A stretch of 64,000 nucleotides of DNA, taken from Emydura subglobosa (Eukaryota > Chordata > Testudines > Chelidae). Below, one piece after another: positions 1 to 12,103 of the stretch. The notes under the pieces are model-generated. The model was given only the letters and a program-made list of their open reading frames with translations. It was not told where the DNA came from and made no database searches. Within the stretch, counting starts at the first letter, position 1. Each line of letters opens with the position of its first letter. A program made the position numbers and the translations under genes. Where the stretch lies: assembly GCA_007922225.1 (NCBI GenBank), contig ML680053.1:2742319-2806318 (forward strand), given 5' to 3'.

Positions 1-565
1 TCCACTGTTCTTTTAAATTATAAGCAGTATGGTGCAGGGTTTAGCATAACTACCTGTTGGAAAGTATTGCATGCACTTACAATGCTATATAAATATGAAT
101 ACTAATTTTTACTTCTTACTGATGCCTCATTGCAGTAAAGTGCATGAGTTTCATTATTCCTACTTTTTGTTCCTCTCTGCATTTAAATGACATACATACT
201 GTCAAGCAATGATAAAACTCATGGTCTTAACATCATTTTGTGGAAGTGTATTTGGCAAGATGTGCTCAGCAGGCTATGTTTTTAGAACAACCTTCAAACA
301 AAATCTATCTAGATTACTACTACTGAGGAAGTGAGGAAAAATCTGCTCTGAATGGCCACCTGTGATTTTTTTAGTCACTATTTCATATCCTGTCCCTTCT
401 CCCCAAAAACAGTTGATGAGCACTTTTATCTGGCAAGTCCAATTTCTTGTCAGATGAAAGCAAATGGGATACCAGTATATCAGTTAGTGAGTATATATCT
501 GTGCTTTCATTGAACTTGCTGAAGAATGAATCTGTCTGCAGCCTCTCTTTTCCTCTGTAACACAG
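1..565 (+). other. FCHSD2 intron sequence
   Basis: The sequence upstream of the first recognised FCHSD2 exon contains no exon that I can recognise and no clear repeat. It is taken as the 3' part of an FCHSD2 intron, because the exon at 566 has a strong acceptor and continues a reading frame that must begin earlier. Confidence 0.6.
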
Positions 566-2828
566 ATATCTCCAAAGCCCCACAATTCCCTTCCACTGCT
601 GCCGCTGTATGACCAGCCACCTATTAGTCCCTACCATAGCCCTGATAAGAGAGGCTCCCAGTACTTCCCCAGGTCACCATCAACTAATGGTAAGAGATTT
701 TTGCTAGTACAAGAAACATTATAACCAAATGTTTGTTTTAAATTAAAATTTCAGCTTGCAATAGAAACATGCTCTTTTCACAATATTCAGCTGGTTCAGT
801 AACACACACAATGCTTTGGTTTTTATTGTTCACTCTTTCAGAAAATAGTTTCGGCTCAGATTCTCCAGGATTCTCGCAGCCTCCACGACTTCCTCCTGAC
901 ACCTCATATGGCAAACTGCGACCTGTAAGCTTTCAAGTGTTGTTGGGTTTAGTGATTTGGTAATATTAAATAAACCAGGCCAAATTCTCAGCTGATATAA
1001 ATCAGCATTGTTTCACTGACTTCAATGGAGCTATGTGGATATGCCAGCTGAGTATCTAGGCCACCATATTCTTCACATCTTATTATATATCTTGTCTGTC
1101 AGACTAATAAATAAACAAATATATTATCCCCAGAAAAAAAATCTAAGGGAAGGCTTGTTCACAGATTGTGGAGTGGAACACAGATGTGTCAAAAAAAACT
1201 GCATGATGTGTATTAACAGCCAATTAGATAAGGAAACAGCATAATAAAACAAAGCTGCACCTGCTTACACAATGAGTCATTATGTGTTTAAAGATGACCT
1301 TGAATCTAATTAATAATTCACTTTCTATCTAATCTAGGTGTTTATATCTACCTTCCTATTTCAATATCTGTGCACCTAGATACATAAATTTTGAATCATG
1401 GAAACCAAAATCAGAAGAAGTTTTTAGATCTACAATAAATAATAATAAAAGTACTACTTTTAATCTTACATTGCTTTGGAAGAGTGTTTCCATTTTTACA
1501 TATCTTGGACTCTCTTCATGAGTAATAATCATGTCTCTGTGTATGAGTGTAATATATGTAAATAATAGAACTAAAAGAGAAAAAAATAGGTGTTGGAACA
1601 GCTAGATCACGTACTTGGTACAAATGTTTTTCAGAGATTGTGTGTTGCCAGCCACAAAAAGTATTTGGCAGAGAAATCTGTTTGCCAGCAGTCTGTCTCA
1701 GCATGTGGTTCTGTTGGTGTCTTTACATCAGGGTTAAGCTCATTTGTAAAAACCCCCATGGGTCCTTTGATGAGGAACTCTCAATGCTAAGATCTAATAC
1801 ATTTTGAGAAGTCTGTGCTACCTAAAAACAGAGATTTTGCCAAACAAGGAAGGAGAGAATTTATTAACTGAAAAATTCAAAATCCATCTGTTGAGATTAC
1901 TTTGGAGAGATTTGGGGGTTTAAAAGTTATAAATCAAACCACAATTTACGTTTCGATAGGTATGTTTTCCTAGCATTTTTTGATGATCAGTGATGTTGCA
2001 GACAATAGTGTCTTTAGGATATCCACCCTTCTTTACAACTGAAGTCTTTAGCATATGGAATTACGGTTGCCTGACTAAGATTGTAAGCCAACATTTTCTA
2101 AATTGAATATCTAAATCCACATGGTCAAAGATAACAAGCGCCCACAACTCCAAGCGAGTGGCTTATATGCATAAGCCAAATGTGTTGCACTGTTTAGTGG
2201 TTTTCCCTTATCCATTGGAGCCCCACAGGATCAAGAGAGCACTGTCATTAAGCACTTTAGTATTTAAGAAAGAGATCGTCTCTGATCAGCACATCAACTC
2301 ACTCCACTAATAAATTCTATAACATATATCAGTCATGGCCTCATTGTATGGGCCAGATCCTCAGCTGGTGTAAGTAGGTGTAGCCCCATTGACTTCAATA
2401 GAGGTACACCTGTTTACAGCAACTGAGGGTCTGGCCCAGTGTTTCAGTTTTTAGTCTATATAAGCCATGGAACTTCATGCATTCAGTATTGTAGCCGTGT
2501 TGGTCCCAGAATATCAGACACACAAGGTGGACGAAATAGTATCTTTTATTGGAGCAGCTTCTGTTGGTGAGAGCGACAAGCTTTTGAAGAAGAACTCTCT
2601 GTAAGCTGGAAAGCTTCTCTCTCTCTCACCGACAGAAACTGGTCCAATAAAAGATATTACCTCGTCTCTGAAACTTCTGAAAGTTGTAAGTGAAACTTCA
2701 TGATAGTCTTCTGGTAGTTACCAGGTGTCTGTTGCTCATTTCAGGTACGAGCAGCTCCTCCTCCCCCAACACATCATCATCGCAGGACAGCAGAGAAGAT
2801 AGAGGATGTGGAAATTACTCTGGTATAA
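566..2828 (+). CDS. FCHSD2: FCHSD2 (F-BAR and double SH3 domains protein 2), last three coding exons
   Basis: Three exons join in one frame: 566-689, 842-924 and 2745-2828, with TAA at 2826-2828. All donors and acceptors are GT/AG, and the phases agree (phase 1 at the first junction, phase 0 at the second). The translated tail starts ISPKPHNSLPLLPLYDQPP, continues through a Ser/Pro-rich stretch (SPYHSPDKRG, FPRSPSTN), then TSYGKLRP, a run of four prolines, and ends KIEDVEITLV. From family knowledge this matches the disordered tail that follows the F-BAR and two SH3 domains of FCHSD2, an actin and clathrin-mediated endocytosis adaptor. ITLV is a class I-type PDZ ligand. An in-frame acceptor at 541/542 would add eight residues; 566 was preferred for its pyrimidine tract and the remembered human sequence. 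The F-BAR and SH3 exons lie upstream of the window. Identification is by recall, not by search. Confidence 0.87.
978..1062. repeat. Palindromic MITE-like repeat in FCHSD2 intron
   Basis: An imperfect palindrome opens with GGCCAAATTCTCAGCTG and closes with CAGCTGAGTATCTAGGCC, with the central dyad around ACTTCAATGGAG. The same family recurs at 2350-2437. It resembles the MITE-like palindromes (such as Chompy) described from crocodilians and seen in turtle DNA. The family name is inferred from memory. Confidence 0.6.
2350..2437. repeat. Palindromic MITE-like repeat, second copy
   Basis: This copy opens with GGGCCAGATCCTCAGCTGG, centres on CCCCATTGACTTCAATAGAGG, and closes with AACTGAGGGTCTGGCCC. 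It could fold into a hairpin over nearly its whole length. It lies in the last FCHSD2 intron and is the better preserved of the two copies there. Confidence 0.65.
2487..2680. repeat. Inverted interspersed repeat (TTTTATTGGACCAG family)
   Basis: The left half contains TATCTTTTATTGGAGCAG followed by GTTGGTGAGAG. The right half is the reverse complement of the same motifs (CTCACCGACAG, then GGTCCAATAAAAGATAT). The unit begins with GTAGCCGTGTTGGTCC, a phrase common in turtle interspersed repeats. The arms are about 45 bp and imperfect. I cannot assign a superfamily with confidence. Confidence 0.5.
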
Positions 2829-4950
2829 TGATGGGACTAGTTAAGTAGTAGTGCTACAATCAAGGCCAAATGTGGTGTTTGGTCAATCTCATTTTTAGGC
2901 ACCTTTGCATGATGAAGACTTTTAATAGAACAAGAAGTGGGAAGGGTTATAGGTGACCGTGACATGGCGGATTCCTTCCCACAGTCGTGAATATTTTGTG
3001 CCTTTTTTGTTTTTATATACATCATCCTTCCTCCTTTAGCACAAACCAAGATGGGCCAAATGGTGAGAAGAGGAGTGCCTTGGAGCAGGTTTCTCTTTTG
3101 GCTAAAGATGGTCGGTTTTTATATGGAGGTTTAGGAGAGAGCCTCATTCATGCAACTTAGTCATAGCATACTTATACCATGTGCATTAGTACAGTATATT
3201 ACTGTTGCTGTAGGAATGTGTGAAAGATTTTCAATTCAACTAGCATTATGTGTCTGATTAAGTAGTAATCAGATTTTATGGAATAAAAAAGGGAACAAAA
3301 GAATAGGTTTAAGGAGAGGCTGGCTCCTCTTTCATCCCCTCAAAGAAGGAAAATAATCTTATAGATAAGGAAAAGTGCTGCAGATCATATGGCGTTAATT
3401 GCATTAATGCACACCTCTTCAGTAATTAAAAAACAGAACTAAATATTCTTTGTATTAATATTTATGCAGTTCATTTAGTAATAGAGTATCTAATAAGGAG
3501 GTGCTGAATTAGTAGCAACATCTTGTTCTATAGCATAAACCAACCAGTAGAAAAGTGACATTTTATCTAGATCTGGAAATTGAGCTTCATTTTTTTCTTA
3601 GCAGATTTTTTTTTTTTAAATAGTTGGGTCACTTTTATCCCAGTTATTGCCATTTACTTTATTATCCAACATTATCAGTATATCTTTGCCATCAAAACAT
3701 CTGTCAGAATACTTACATGCATTATTTAGTGTCTGCTTTGGATAGTCCCATTGCATTTCTCCATTCAGAATCCATTCACCAGCCAAGACCAGAGAACCAG
3801 GAAATTCCTGGCCTACTCCAATCCTTCAGAGACCGTTTTTGGGGGTGAAAGGAGTAAAGGGGATTTAAGATCTCAAATTACTTTTATGCAAGATATAGGG
3901 AGTACAAGACTTCAAGGCTAATTTTAAAGCAGATTTCGCTAAGAAAGGAATTGCTGATATTTTAGAAAAATTGGGGTATTCTGTGTTGTAGCATGAATAA
4001 AGATGGGTAAGAGAAGGAGGGGAATCCTTCATCCTAGGGGAAAATGATTGTTTCTTTAGATATGATCATTAAATTGTTCTGAAAATAGCAATTCCTAGAG
4101 GATTACAGCTTCAGTGAAAACATCTAGAAAACATTTAAGAGCTATAATTATATGGGTTATAATGAATGCTGACCTAGGTGTTCATATTTTTCCTAAGATG
4201 ACAAAGTAAGTGTCTACATTTAGTTAACTAAAAAGGGCTTTTTTTTTTAGGCTGCATTTACGAAATTGTTTTACAACATTTTATCATAAACTTTGCACAT
4301 ACTGTAAATCCCAACCCAAGATGGGTGTCTGAAACATTAGTATTTGCCAATCTCTTCTCCCAGTGGGATTTGTAACTAAGAGTGGAGCTGTTTGAAGAAA
4401 AATGTCATTGGTCAATCATGAAATCTATGACTGTCCATTGAAGATTCTTTTCCATGTTTTTCATTCTTTTGCATCTCTCGTCCTGTTGATCTGTTTGAGG
4501 TCTTTTTGTGTGTTTATCAAACTTATTCTTAAGTTTAAAAAAAAGTTTTTTAAAAGGTTTAACTGTTCGCAAAAATTTTAAAAGCTTCAAGATGCAGAAA
4601 AAAAGCAAGTATTGCCATAATGTTTATGTTCAATTTTCTTGGCCAGTTTTTCTGTCCTTCATACCTGGACTTTCAAAATTCAGAAAGTGTTATTTTAAAT
4701 ATCTTTAGTTGTATTTTAAAATATTTTCTGTAAGAGCTGCTAATTTTATTTAAAAAAAATAAGAAAAGTTGTAAAAATATGCCTCCTTTTTAACTATGAC
4801 TTCTTCATACAGGGCATGTATTTGACGCATCATCATGTACAGTGTCAATACACTGAAAGCATAGGTGCAAATGCTTTCTTTATATTGGCTGTAAAAAGTT
4901 TGTATTTATTATGTATAAAATGTTGAATAATAAAAAAGTGAAATTAAACC
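2829..4950 (+). other. FCHSD2: FCHSD2 3' untranslated region
   Basis: The stretch after the stop codon has no splice-like continuation. It is AT-rich and runs to a canonical poly(A) signal at 4929-4934, followed by GT-rich sequence (GAGTGTTTCATGG). About 2.1 kb is a plausible terminal-exon length for this gene. The exact cleavage site near 4950 is inferred. Confidence 0.65.
4929..4934 (+). promoter_or_regulatory. FCHSD2: Poly(A) signal AATAAA of FCHSD2
   Basis: A canonical AATAAA lies inside GAATAATAAAAAAG, with GU-rich sequence 25-40 nt downstream. It is the first strong candidate in a suitable context after the stop codon, so cleavage is expected near 4945-4955. Confidence 0.6.
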
Positions 4951-5999
4951 CATGAGTGTTTCATGGCACACAGCACTACTGCAAAAATGGCAAACTCCTC
5001 CAAAAGATTTTCTCCAGATTTACATCAGTAACTGAGAGCAAAATTTGACTGATGTGTTGGGAAACATCTTCCGATGAAAGCGATGATTTTGTTTCTTGGT
5101 TTATTTTTCATCTGTCACTCTCTTACTAAGGAATTTAGGTTCTGATTGAGCAAAGCACTTGCACGTGTGCTCAAATCCATCTCTGTTAAGCAGAACACAT
5201 ACGTTTAAAGTGAAATGACTTCATAGGGACTTAATGTGCTTCGGTGTTTTGCTGAATAGGGACAGTCTTAGGCACATGTGTAACTTTAAGTGCTTTGGAG
5301 AATCAAGGCCTTTAAAGCACAGCTGCCCTTCTGGCCAGACTCTGCTCCAAACAATTAAAAATCAGCCCCTCCCTTCCCATTCTTACTTGCTAAGTCCTCT
5401 TAGCTTGGTTATTTACCCCTGCCACACTTGATACCATCACTAGTGCCTCAAGCAGCATAAAGAATGCTGCTGCTCTCAGCCCTGGGTGTTCGTGATAACA
5501 TCAGCCGTGGCAGGTGAAACATCGGACCCGGATCTTAGGAAATAACGTGTCTTTCAGTTCACCTGTCAACTAACAAACTGGCATCATTCCTAGCAGGTCC
5601 TGAGCACTTTGCAGGACTGGGCTGTTGTTCCCAGAACTCTGCTGACATTACTGATCCTTTAGATAAATAAGCAGGCAAACAATCCTTTGCTCGGTTGACG
5701 CTCATTCCATAAGACAGATCGTGGGAGGAATCAGCAATTTGCCAAGTGTCAAAGAACAAAACTGCTAAGAAAAGCTATGTTTGCTTTCAAGCTTCTGAGA
5801 GAGGATTAATGTACCAAGACTGGCTAGTCAGTAACAAAGCTAACTGTTAAAATGATTGCTGGGTGTCCTTTATCAGGAGAGAAAGTGTTACACTATTGCC
5901 AAATACGTTTGTCCTGTAATAGAACTACGTGGTGCATATGTTTGTGTGAACAGTATTGATTCTTCTCTGTCACTGGCCTGTTCTCATCTTTTGGATTTC
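4951..5999. other. Intergenic DNA with one degraded palindromic MITE
   Basis: No exon is recognisable. At about 5139-5310 there is a degraded inverted pair: GATTGAGCAAAGCACTTG on the left, and TAAGTGCTTTGGAGAATC on the right. The same family recurs at 33121-33207 and 38470-38575. The remainder shows no feature that I can support. Confidence 0.4.
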
Positions 6000-6000
6000 C

Positions 6001-6250
6001 CTATGCCATAAGAACACCCACACTGCATCAAACCAGTGATCTAGCCCAAACCAGTGATCCATCTAGCCCAGTATCCTGTCTTCTGACAGCGGCCAATGCC
6101 AAGTGCTTCAGGGGGAATGAACAGCACAGGTAATCATCAGGTGATCTGTCCCCTGTCATCCAGCCCCAGCTTCTGGCAAACAGAGGCTAGGGACTCGCGG
6201 AGCAAGGTGCTGCATCCCTGCCCATCCTGGATAGCCAGGATGGCGATAGT
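6001..6250 (-). mobile_element. CR1 LINE fragment, antisense
   Basis: Phrases such as GATCCATCTAGCCCAGTATC, followed by the CTGTCTTCTGACAG dyad and AACAGAGGCTAGGGACTC, are typical of the antisense 3' region of sauropsid CR1 elements. The same block appears, better preserved, at 15228-15629. The start also carries a small local duplication (AAACCAGTGATC appears twice within 25 bp). Confidence 0.75.
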
Positions 6251-6487
6251 CTTGGTGATTTTTTCCAGTGGCACTAAGAAGCCATCCCAAGTGTCTTGCC
6301 TTGGTAGGCACAACTGTTCTCAAAATTGGCACCTTGTTGCACTAGGCGCTAGATTATACAGAGAAAACCACGGTTTGATTTGATTCTTGGTTTTTTAAAG
6401 CTCTCTGACAGAGACTTTCAAATTGTCATTTGCAGTGATGGTATAGCACCCAGGGCCATGGAGCTCTGGCCTGCTTGGATCTCCAGG

Positions 6488-6785
6488 CAGGGGTGTACAC
6501 AGAAATAAATAGGTTGCTTTCTGTGCCTCCGGTGGCCGGGGGAGCTGGTTCTTCCCCTCTCTTCTTCCCCTCCCGCCCCCCCAGCCAGTAGAGCTGGCTG
6601 ACCCTGCCGTGGTCCCAGAGCCGGTGGAACTGGCTCTCCCCCCCATGCCCCAGGGTGGAGGAGCTGTGATCTCCTGGCTCTGCCTGGGGTCAGAGGAGCT
6701 TGCTGCCCCGGCTCTGGAGGAGCCCTTTGCCCCTCCAACTGTGAGGGCCTACGCCCCTGCTTACCCCACTTTGCACACGCCCCAG
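6488..6785. mobile_element. hAT-type MITE with 8-bp target duplication
   Basis: The terminal inverted repeats are CAGGGGTGTACACAG on the left, and the reverse complement of CTTTGCACACGCCCCAG-like sequence on the right. The flanking octamers TCTCCAGG (6480-6487) and TCTCTAGG (6786-6793) match at 7 of 8 positions, as expected for an old hAT target duplication. The interior is GC-rich and non-coding; its long open frames on both strands are a composition effect. Confidence 0.7.
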
Positions 6786-6842
6786 TCTCTAGGTGGTGCT
6801 GCTGTATAAATGTTTAAATATTGAAGATCTGGCTTTTCTTCT

Positions 6843-7115
6843 CTGTCCACACAGGCCCTCCTCATCTCATGTTTCAACTACTGCAGCCTCCCTCTCCTTG
6901 ACAAGTCCCATTGTGCTCCACTTAACATCCATTCAAAATGCTGCTGCAAAGGTCATTTTACTGGCTCATCTCTGTGGCCACATCACCCTTCCTTTCCATC
7001 TCTCCGTTGGCTCCCCCTTTCCCACTGCATTAAACACAAACTACGCCCATTGCTTTTAAGGCCCTTTTGCACTGCTTGTCACCTCATACGGGCTATCAAG
7101 TTGTCGATTCCTGAC
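6843..7115 (+). mobile_element. Old LINE reverse-transcriptase fragment (L2/L3/CR1-like)
   Basis: Plus-strand translation contains IQNAAAKVILLAHLCGHIT, followed by a degraded LSVGSPF segment. This corresponds to the QNAAARL...HITPVL..LHWLPV block at the C-terminal end of the reverse transcriptase of L2/Rex-type LINEs. It is short, frame-broken and ancient. Confidence 0.6.
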
Positions 7116-8447
7116 TCCACAACTGTGGAATATACTCCTGGGGAAATGTAGGTAGGCAGAATATGGAATTCGGTCAAGATGAAGGGTGAAATCTGACCTC
7201 ATTGAAATCAGTGGCTTTAGCAAGGCTAGATTCCACCCAATGAATCTGATGGGTCTAATCTCACCAAAAGCATCACAAGATTGTTACTGGCCATGAGCGA
7301 CATGGGAGTTGCTGTTTAGCAACTGACGGTCTAACTTGCTGAGTTGAATTGGGCTGAGGTTTATTCTTGATTTTCATAACCTGGAAATGTTTAACAAAAC
7401 TCCAGACGGATGGGTCTGTTCTCTCCTCCAGCAGGGCTTTACTCTCTCGCTGAGGAACGTGATAGAATGTAACCCAAAAAACATAAGGTCTCGCACTTCT
7501 CTGCATGTGAGTAACTTGCACAGCAGATTGGACACTCTGCAAGTGTGCTCTCCCAGTGTTTCCTCCTCATTCTTCCATCGGGTGTGGGGGGGAGGGACAG
7601 GGGTTCCCCCACATCAGCAGCAGGGGCTGGCCTGCAGCTCACGGTGGGTGTGCTGGAAGCCAAGGCTATCCACATGGAGGCCCTGACTCAGCACCAAGGG
7701 GGAATCTGTGCAAGATGATGCTGACTTATTCAGTCTTACCTTGCACTGAGTTGCCCAGCAAGCTTGTGGGAGAGAATGATGCTATGGAGAATGTCAGCCC
7801 CATTATTTCACTCCCTCCCTATCTTCCGGTCTGGCTTCCCCCAGAAAGACCACTGCAGTGACAGAGGGAGCATGCTGGTTCCCCCCTTCTATATGCCCCC
7901 CAGCTAGCATCTCTGTATATCACCTCCACTCCGCTGGGAGGTAGAGGAGAATATTTTGGCCTTAGTTTGGGGTGAGCAGGGAGGCTGCAGAAAGATTGGA
8001 GACAAAAACCTGAGATCAGGGCCACAACAAATGAGCCACTAAAATTCAGCTAGAAAAATGTTGACGTGCTGAGTATTGCAAGCAGCTTCGTACTCAAAGC
8101 GTTACCCAAGGGGACTGAGTATTACAAATCTGATTAAAGGTTCAGAGTGAGCCTCTGCATTGCAGAAGTGAGTGAAGGTCATTTGAACCAGAAGATAAAA
8201 GCACTGCAGTGATTCCAGCTCTGAACTGGGTAAGGCAAGTAAAATCTGCAGTCTTCCATTACCAGAGCTGGATTGGAACAGTCAACTGACATCTGCAGTG
8301 AACAGCCACGTCTCTCTCTTCACAGTACTACAGGAAAATGAAATGGCAGCTCTCACTCTGGCAAAGTAAAATAGCCCACCACTGAAATGCATCCACTTCT
8401 GGGGTGGAACACGAATGTCTGACGGTACACAACAGCTGCACTGCAAC
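7116..8447. other. Intergenic DNA, nothing recognised
   Basis: A possible degraded MITE-like dyad occurs near 7185-7245 (TGACCTCATTGAAATCAGTGG). Otherwise I see no exon, RNA gene or bounded element. Open frames in 7387-7861 on both strands lack any recognisable domain. Confidence 0.4.
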
Positions 8448-8654
8448 CAGGGGCATGCGCAGGAATTTAACTTTGTCCCCTTTCGGAGAGCCTCTCCCCC
8501 GGTTCTGGCAGGAACTCACTCTTGCCCCAGAGCCAGGAGAAGCTCCCTCTCCCTTCTCCCACCACCATGGCCCTGGAGTCAGAGGAGTTTTGTGCCCCCA
8601 ACGATCATTGCAGGGCCGTGTGCCCCTGTATGCCTCCCGTTGCGCATGCCCCTG
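8448..8654. mobile_element. hAT-type MITE, 207 bp
   Basis: The left terminus CAGGGGCATGCGCA is the reverse complement of the right terminus TGCGCATGCCCCTG, giving 14 bp of perfect TIR. The flanking octamers ACTGCAAC (8440-8447) and ACTACAAC (8655-8662) match at 7 of 8 positions. This satisfies the hAT hallmarks. The interior is non-coding. Confidence 0.8.
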
Positions 8655-10875
8655 ACTACAACAGCAGTTTAGTACAGAAAGTGAAGAATACCGTCTGCAG
8701 TTGAAGCTGCAGTGGGGTGGGGGGGGACAGACTATAATCGAACACATTGAAATTTGGCCAAAATCCAAGGGGGATAACTTACAAAAAGGCTCTGGAATTG
8801 TAATGATCAATAGCAGTACAGGTCTTGGTTTTGTCTCTTAAGAGTGTTGCCACATCTAGCAGCCCAGTGCCCCTAACACCCTTCAGGAGCGTAAAATCAG
8901 CACTGGCTCAGAGAAAAAAATATTTCTCATTGAATTCCCAGGACTACTGCCTCTACACAGGACTCTGGATTTTCTTTGGAGGTTTTTCATCTAAGCACTG
9001 CTGTCTGACCCTGCTTTGTTTGAGATCTAATGAGATCATGGCCTGAAGAGAGAGGTGAAGTGATCGCTGATTGATTTGCATTCTTATCTCATTCGCTACT
9101 CTTTCCTTAGAGCTTATTTTTTTTAAAGAAGAGGTTTTAAAATCAACCCAGAAACCTTACTGAAGAGAAACTGGACTGAGCTTTCCCAGTGATGTCTCCG
9201 GGTCACTGGGGCGCTACAGCTGCAGCTGTTTGAGATCTGCTAGAATAGATTACTTCCTACAGGTGATAGGTTACGCCATCTCCTAGCTAGTTGTTTGAAC
9301 AGGTCTATGTGGATGCACTGCAGGCTCGGAGATCTGACTGCAGGATCAGGGCTTCAGACTGCATGCAATTCAAGGCAGGCACCGTGTCCCTTAATTCTCT
9401 GTGACGTGCCAGGTCCGCACTTGGCACTGTAGATACATACATCGTAAAAACAATCTATCAGAAAAGTCATATGCCAGTGAGACTGAATTGCTCGTGGGTT
9501 TGTTAATGATTTATGGAACCTTTTCCTTCTAGTGTATGGGTTCAAATCTGGCCCAAGTCATTAGTGAATGAAAGTCATTTCAATCTGACTGCATTGATAG
9601 CCTGTGTAAAATTTATTCACAGACCCCGATCTCCTCCATTTTGCCCTTCCTGTTTCAGGATTGCTCCCTACAATATATTTCCCAGTATTTTAGCCAGTCT
9701 TAAATGTGTCAAGCAACAGGGCTTCTTCCGCCACTTTGTTTAGAAAACAATTCCACAGTCAAACAGATTTCACAGCTAGGAAATGAAGGGTACAGAGGAG
9801 AAAGAACAGGACTGGTGGTCTCTATCCAGTTTCTTATTGAACTAGTGTCCAAGTCCCAAAAACTATCGCTTCACTTGGCCCCCTTGTTTGACAGCTTCAG
9901 CGCAGAAGCCAAGGCCTGGACAGGCCTTACCAAAAGGCTTCGGATTCTCTCATCATTTCACCCACCATGCTAATGTTACTGTGTGAATAATAAACTGGCA
10001 TTTCGTTCTGAGGGCACATATGGAATTTGGGGGTGCGACAAAGAACAAAAGAGAGCTATAAGGTGGAAGCAGATAAACAAGGATTCTTCATTTTCGTACC
10101 TCGCTTTCAGTGTAAAGAAAACAAAGTGGTGCGGAATGTGGACATCTCGTAGATGAGAAGAGAACGGGACTGGCTGGAAGTGGAAACAGCACCTGAATCT
10201 CACCGTGTGGATTTGAGCCCAGGAGTACTTCGGTACGTCTGTTCCTCCTATGAGGCTTAAGAGAAGTCTCAGCAGCGCTGGAGGATGATGAAGCTTGTTA
10301 ATCCCCAGAGCCAGGACAGCACAGGGCAGTGGTAGAGTGAGCCTCCCATGCCTGACCTCAAGAGGAGACCATCTCTAAGGTAGTTTTTCTGCAGGCCCCG
10401 TTCCAGTCCTGGTCTCTGGTCTGAGGCTGCTAATTAGGCCCAGTCATGCCATCAAGGATATGGGCAGTTAGACTTGGCTCGCCAGTACATTTTGCCCTCA
10501 GGACCACTGAAAAGTCACTGGAGGATGATAACTTTCTGGCATGAATAGAAGAGGCCCAGATCTGAACCAGAAACCTGCCCCAGTCCCCTTAGTAAGTGAT
10601 AGTATTTAAGCCCAATGAGTGACCTTTTTACATTAGAGCGCACTGTTTTTGTGCTGTTGTTTTCAAAATTCACAGCAAGAGGGATGTGTGGAGATTCACT
10701 GGATATTTCAAAGGAACAAGCAAGACTCAAAGAGCAATGTAGCTGGAAGAATGCAGTTTTATTTTAAATATATGCATTTATTTGAATTGTAATTGGCAAT
10801 GCAAAATAAATGGGGCGGGGCTAGCTCAGAACCAGGGCACACATCAAGCTGTAAGGTAAACAAACTGACAAGTGA
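8655..10875. other. Intergenic DNA, nothing recognised
   Basis: This stretch contains no exon-like blocks with conserved protein motifs, no clear transposon ends and no RNA gene. It is anonymous single-copy-looking DNA as far as can be judged by eye. Confidence 0.4.
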
Positions 10876-10879
10876 CTGA

Positions 10880-11100
10880 TCAGAGGCAGGATGGCCTTGT
10901 GGGTAAACCTCTGGACTGAAACTCAAGGGACCAGAGCTCAGCCCCCAGCCCTGCCATTGACCGGCTGTACGATGCTGGGTAAGTCACTTCATCTCTCTGT
11001 GCCTCATTTCCCCATCTGTAAAATGGGGCTCACATGTCCTAGAGGTGTTGCCAAGATAAATCCGTAAATAATTAAAGCAATTTCGAAAAGAGTCAGAGAG
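10880..11100 (+). mobile_element. MIR-like SINE
   Basis: The sequence reads like a tRNA-derived MIR element. A body containing CCAGAGCTCAGC and CTGCCATTGACCGGCTGTACG leads into GGTAAGTCACTTCATCTCTC, TGTGCCTCATTTCCCCATC and TGTAAAATGGGGCT. The last is the conserved MIR core and tail. It is diverged and lacks visible target duplications. Confidence 0.75.
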
Positions 11101-11489
11101 AGAAACCCTTTTCCAGTGTGAAATTATTTACATTCCAGCTCGGAGCACTACAGAAAAACTGCACTTTTTTTTTTTAAATGTAGTTCCAAGAATGATCAGC
11201 ATGAAGAATGCTCCTGTTTTCATGGTAATTAGTTTCATCTGTTGTAACGGCTGCTCTCTTTCCCCTGGTTCACTGAAAGATGAATGAATCTCCAGCTCTA
11301 GTTGCAGAGGGGCGCCTATGGCACAGCTGGTACCTACCTTTTGTGTTCTACTGAATCTTGCAAAATGGACCAAATTTCTCCATGGAACAGAACCCCCCTA
11401 AATCAGTGGGGCCCCATGACTGCATTTCAGGCAAATAACTGCTCCTCCAGAGATTCTCACTTCTCCCTTACTGGGCCTTTAATATATGT

Positions 11490-12103
11490 ATTACTAGAGT
11501 TTTTAAGAGCCCTAGTCATGGACCTGGATCCCGTTGTGCTAGGTGCTGTACAAAGAAAGGGGATGAAAGCAGGCATGAGGGAGATCAGGAGGTGGGACGC
11601 AGTCACTGGACAACAAGTGGAGGGATTAAAGAAGGATGGGAGACAAGAAACTTCTGTGTTTGTGATGGGAGGAGGAAGAGAGTTGTAGGGGTAGGAGGAA
11701 GGTTCTGTCCTATTGTGTCAATTTTTTCTTGGAAGAAATGTCAAGAGCCTGTGCAGAAGTGGGGACAGGAGGAGGGGAGAGTTTGAGGAGCAAGTTAAGG
11801 GTGGGGGAAAAAGGCAGCTGGGATTGTAAGTGTGAGACTCAGCTAAGCTGGTGAGATAGAGGTGATCAGCAAGTAAAGTGGCAGAATTGAAGGAGGAGAG
11901 AACAAATCTGTGGTGGAGGACGTCAGCCTGATCACAGGATTTCCATCAGAGATGTTCTGCATCACGAGAGCAGGAATGGAGGAAGCAGGCATTGTGCATG
12001 AGCTAACTGGAACCTCCCCTCCCATTGAGCAGTATCAGAAGGGCGGGTGATTCTTTGAGACCACCCTGTGTTAGTCAACTCCATTCTCAGTTTGCAACAG
12101 TTT
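11490..12103 (+). mobile_element. L3/MIR-like fragment followed by anonymous DNA
   Basis: The phrase GTTGTGCTAGGTGCTGTACA near 11533 is the widespread reptilian L3/MIR-tail motif 'GTGCTAGGCGCTGTACAAA'. Sequence beyond about 11650 is purine-rich on the plus strand and not assignable. Confidence 0.4.

Noticed and set aside
542..565. Alternative start of the first FCHSD2 exon at 542
   Set aside because: It is in frame, but the pyrimidine tract before 566 is much stronger and the remembered protein resumes at ISP; kept only as an alternative.
6395..6809. Proline/glycine-rich frames on both strands
   Set aside because: They coincide with the hAT MITE at 6488-6785 and reflect its GC-rich interior.
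9530..9550. GGGTTCAAATCTGG as a tRNA B box
   Set aside because: No matching A box or acceptor stem in the preceding 80 bases.
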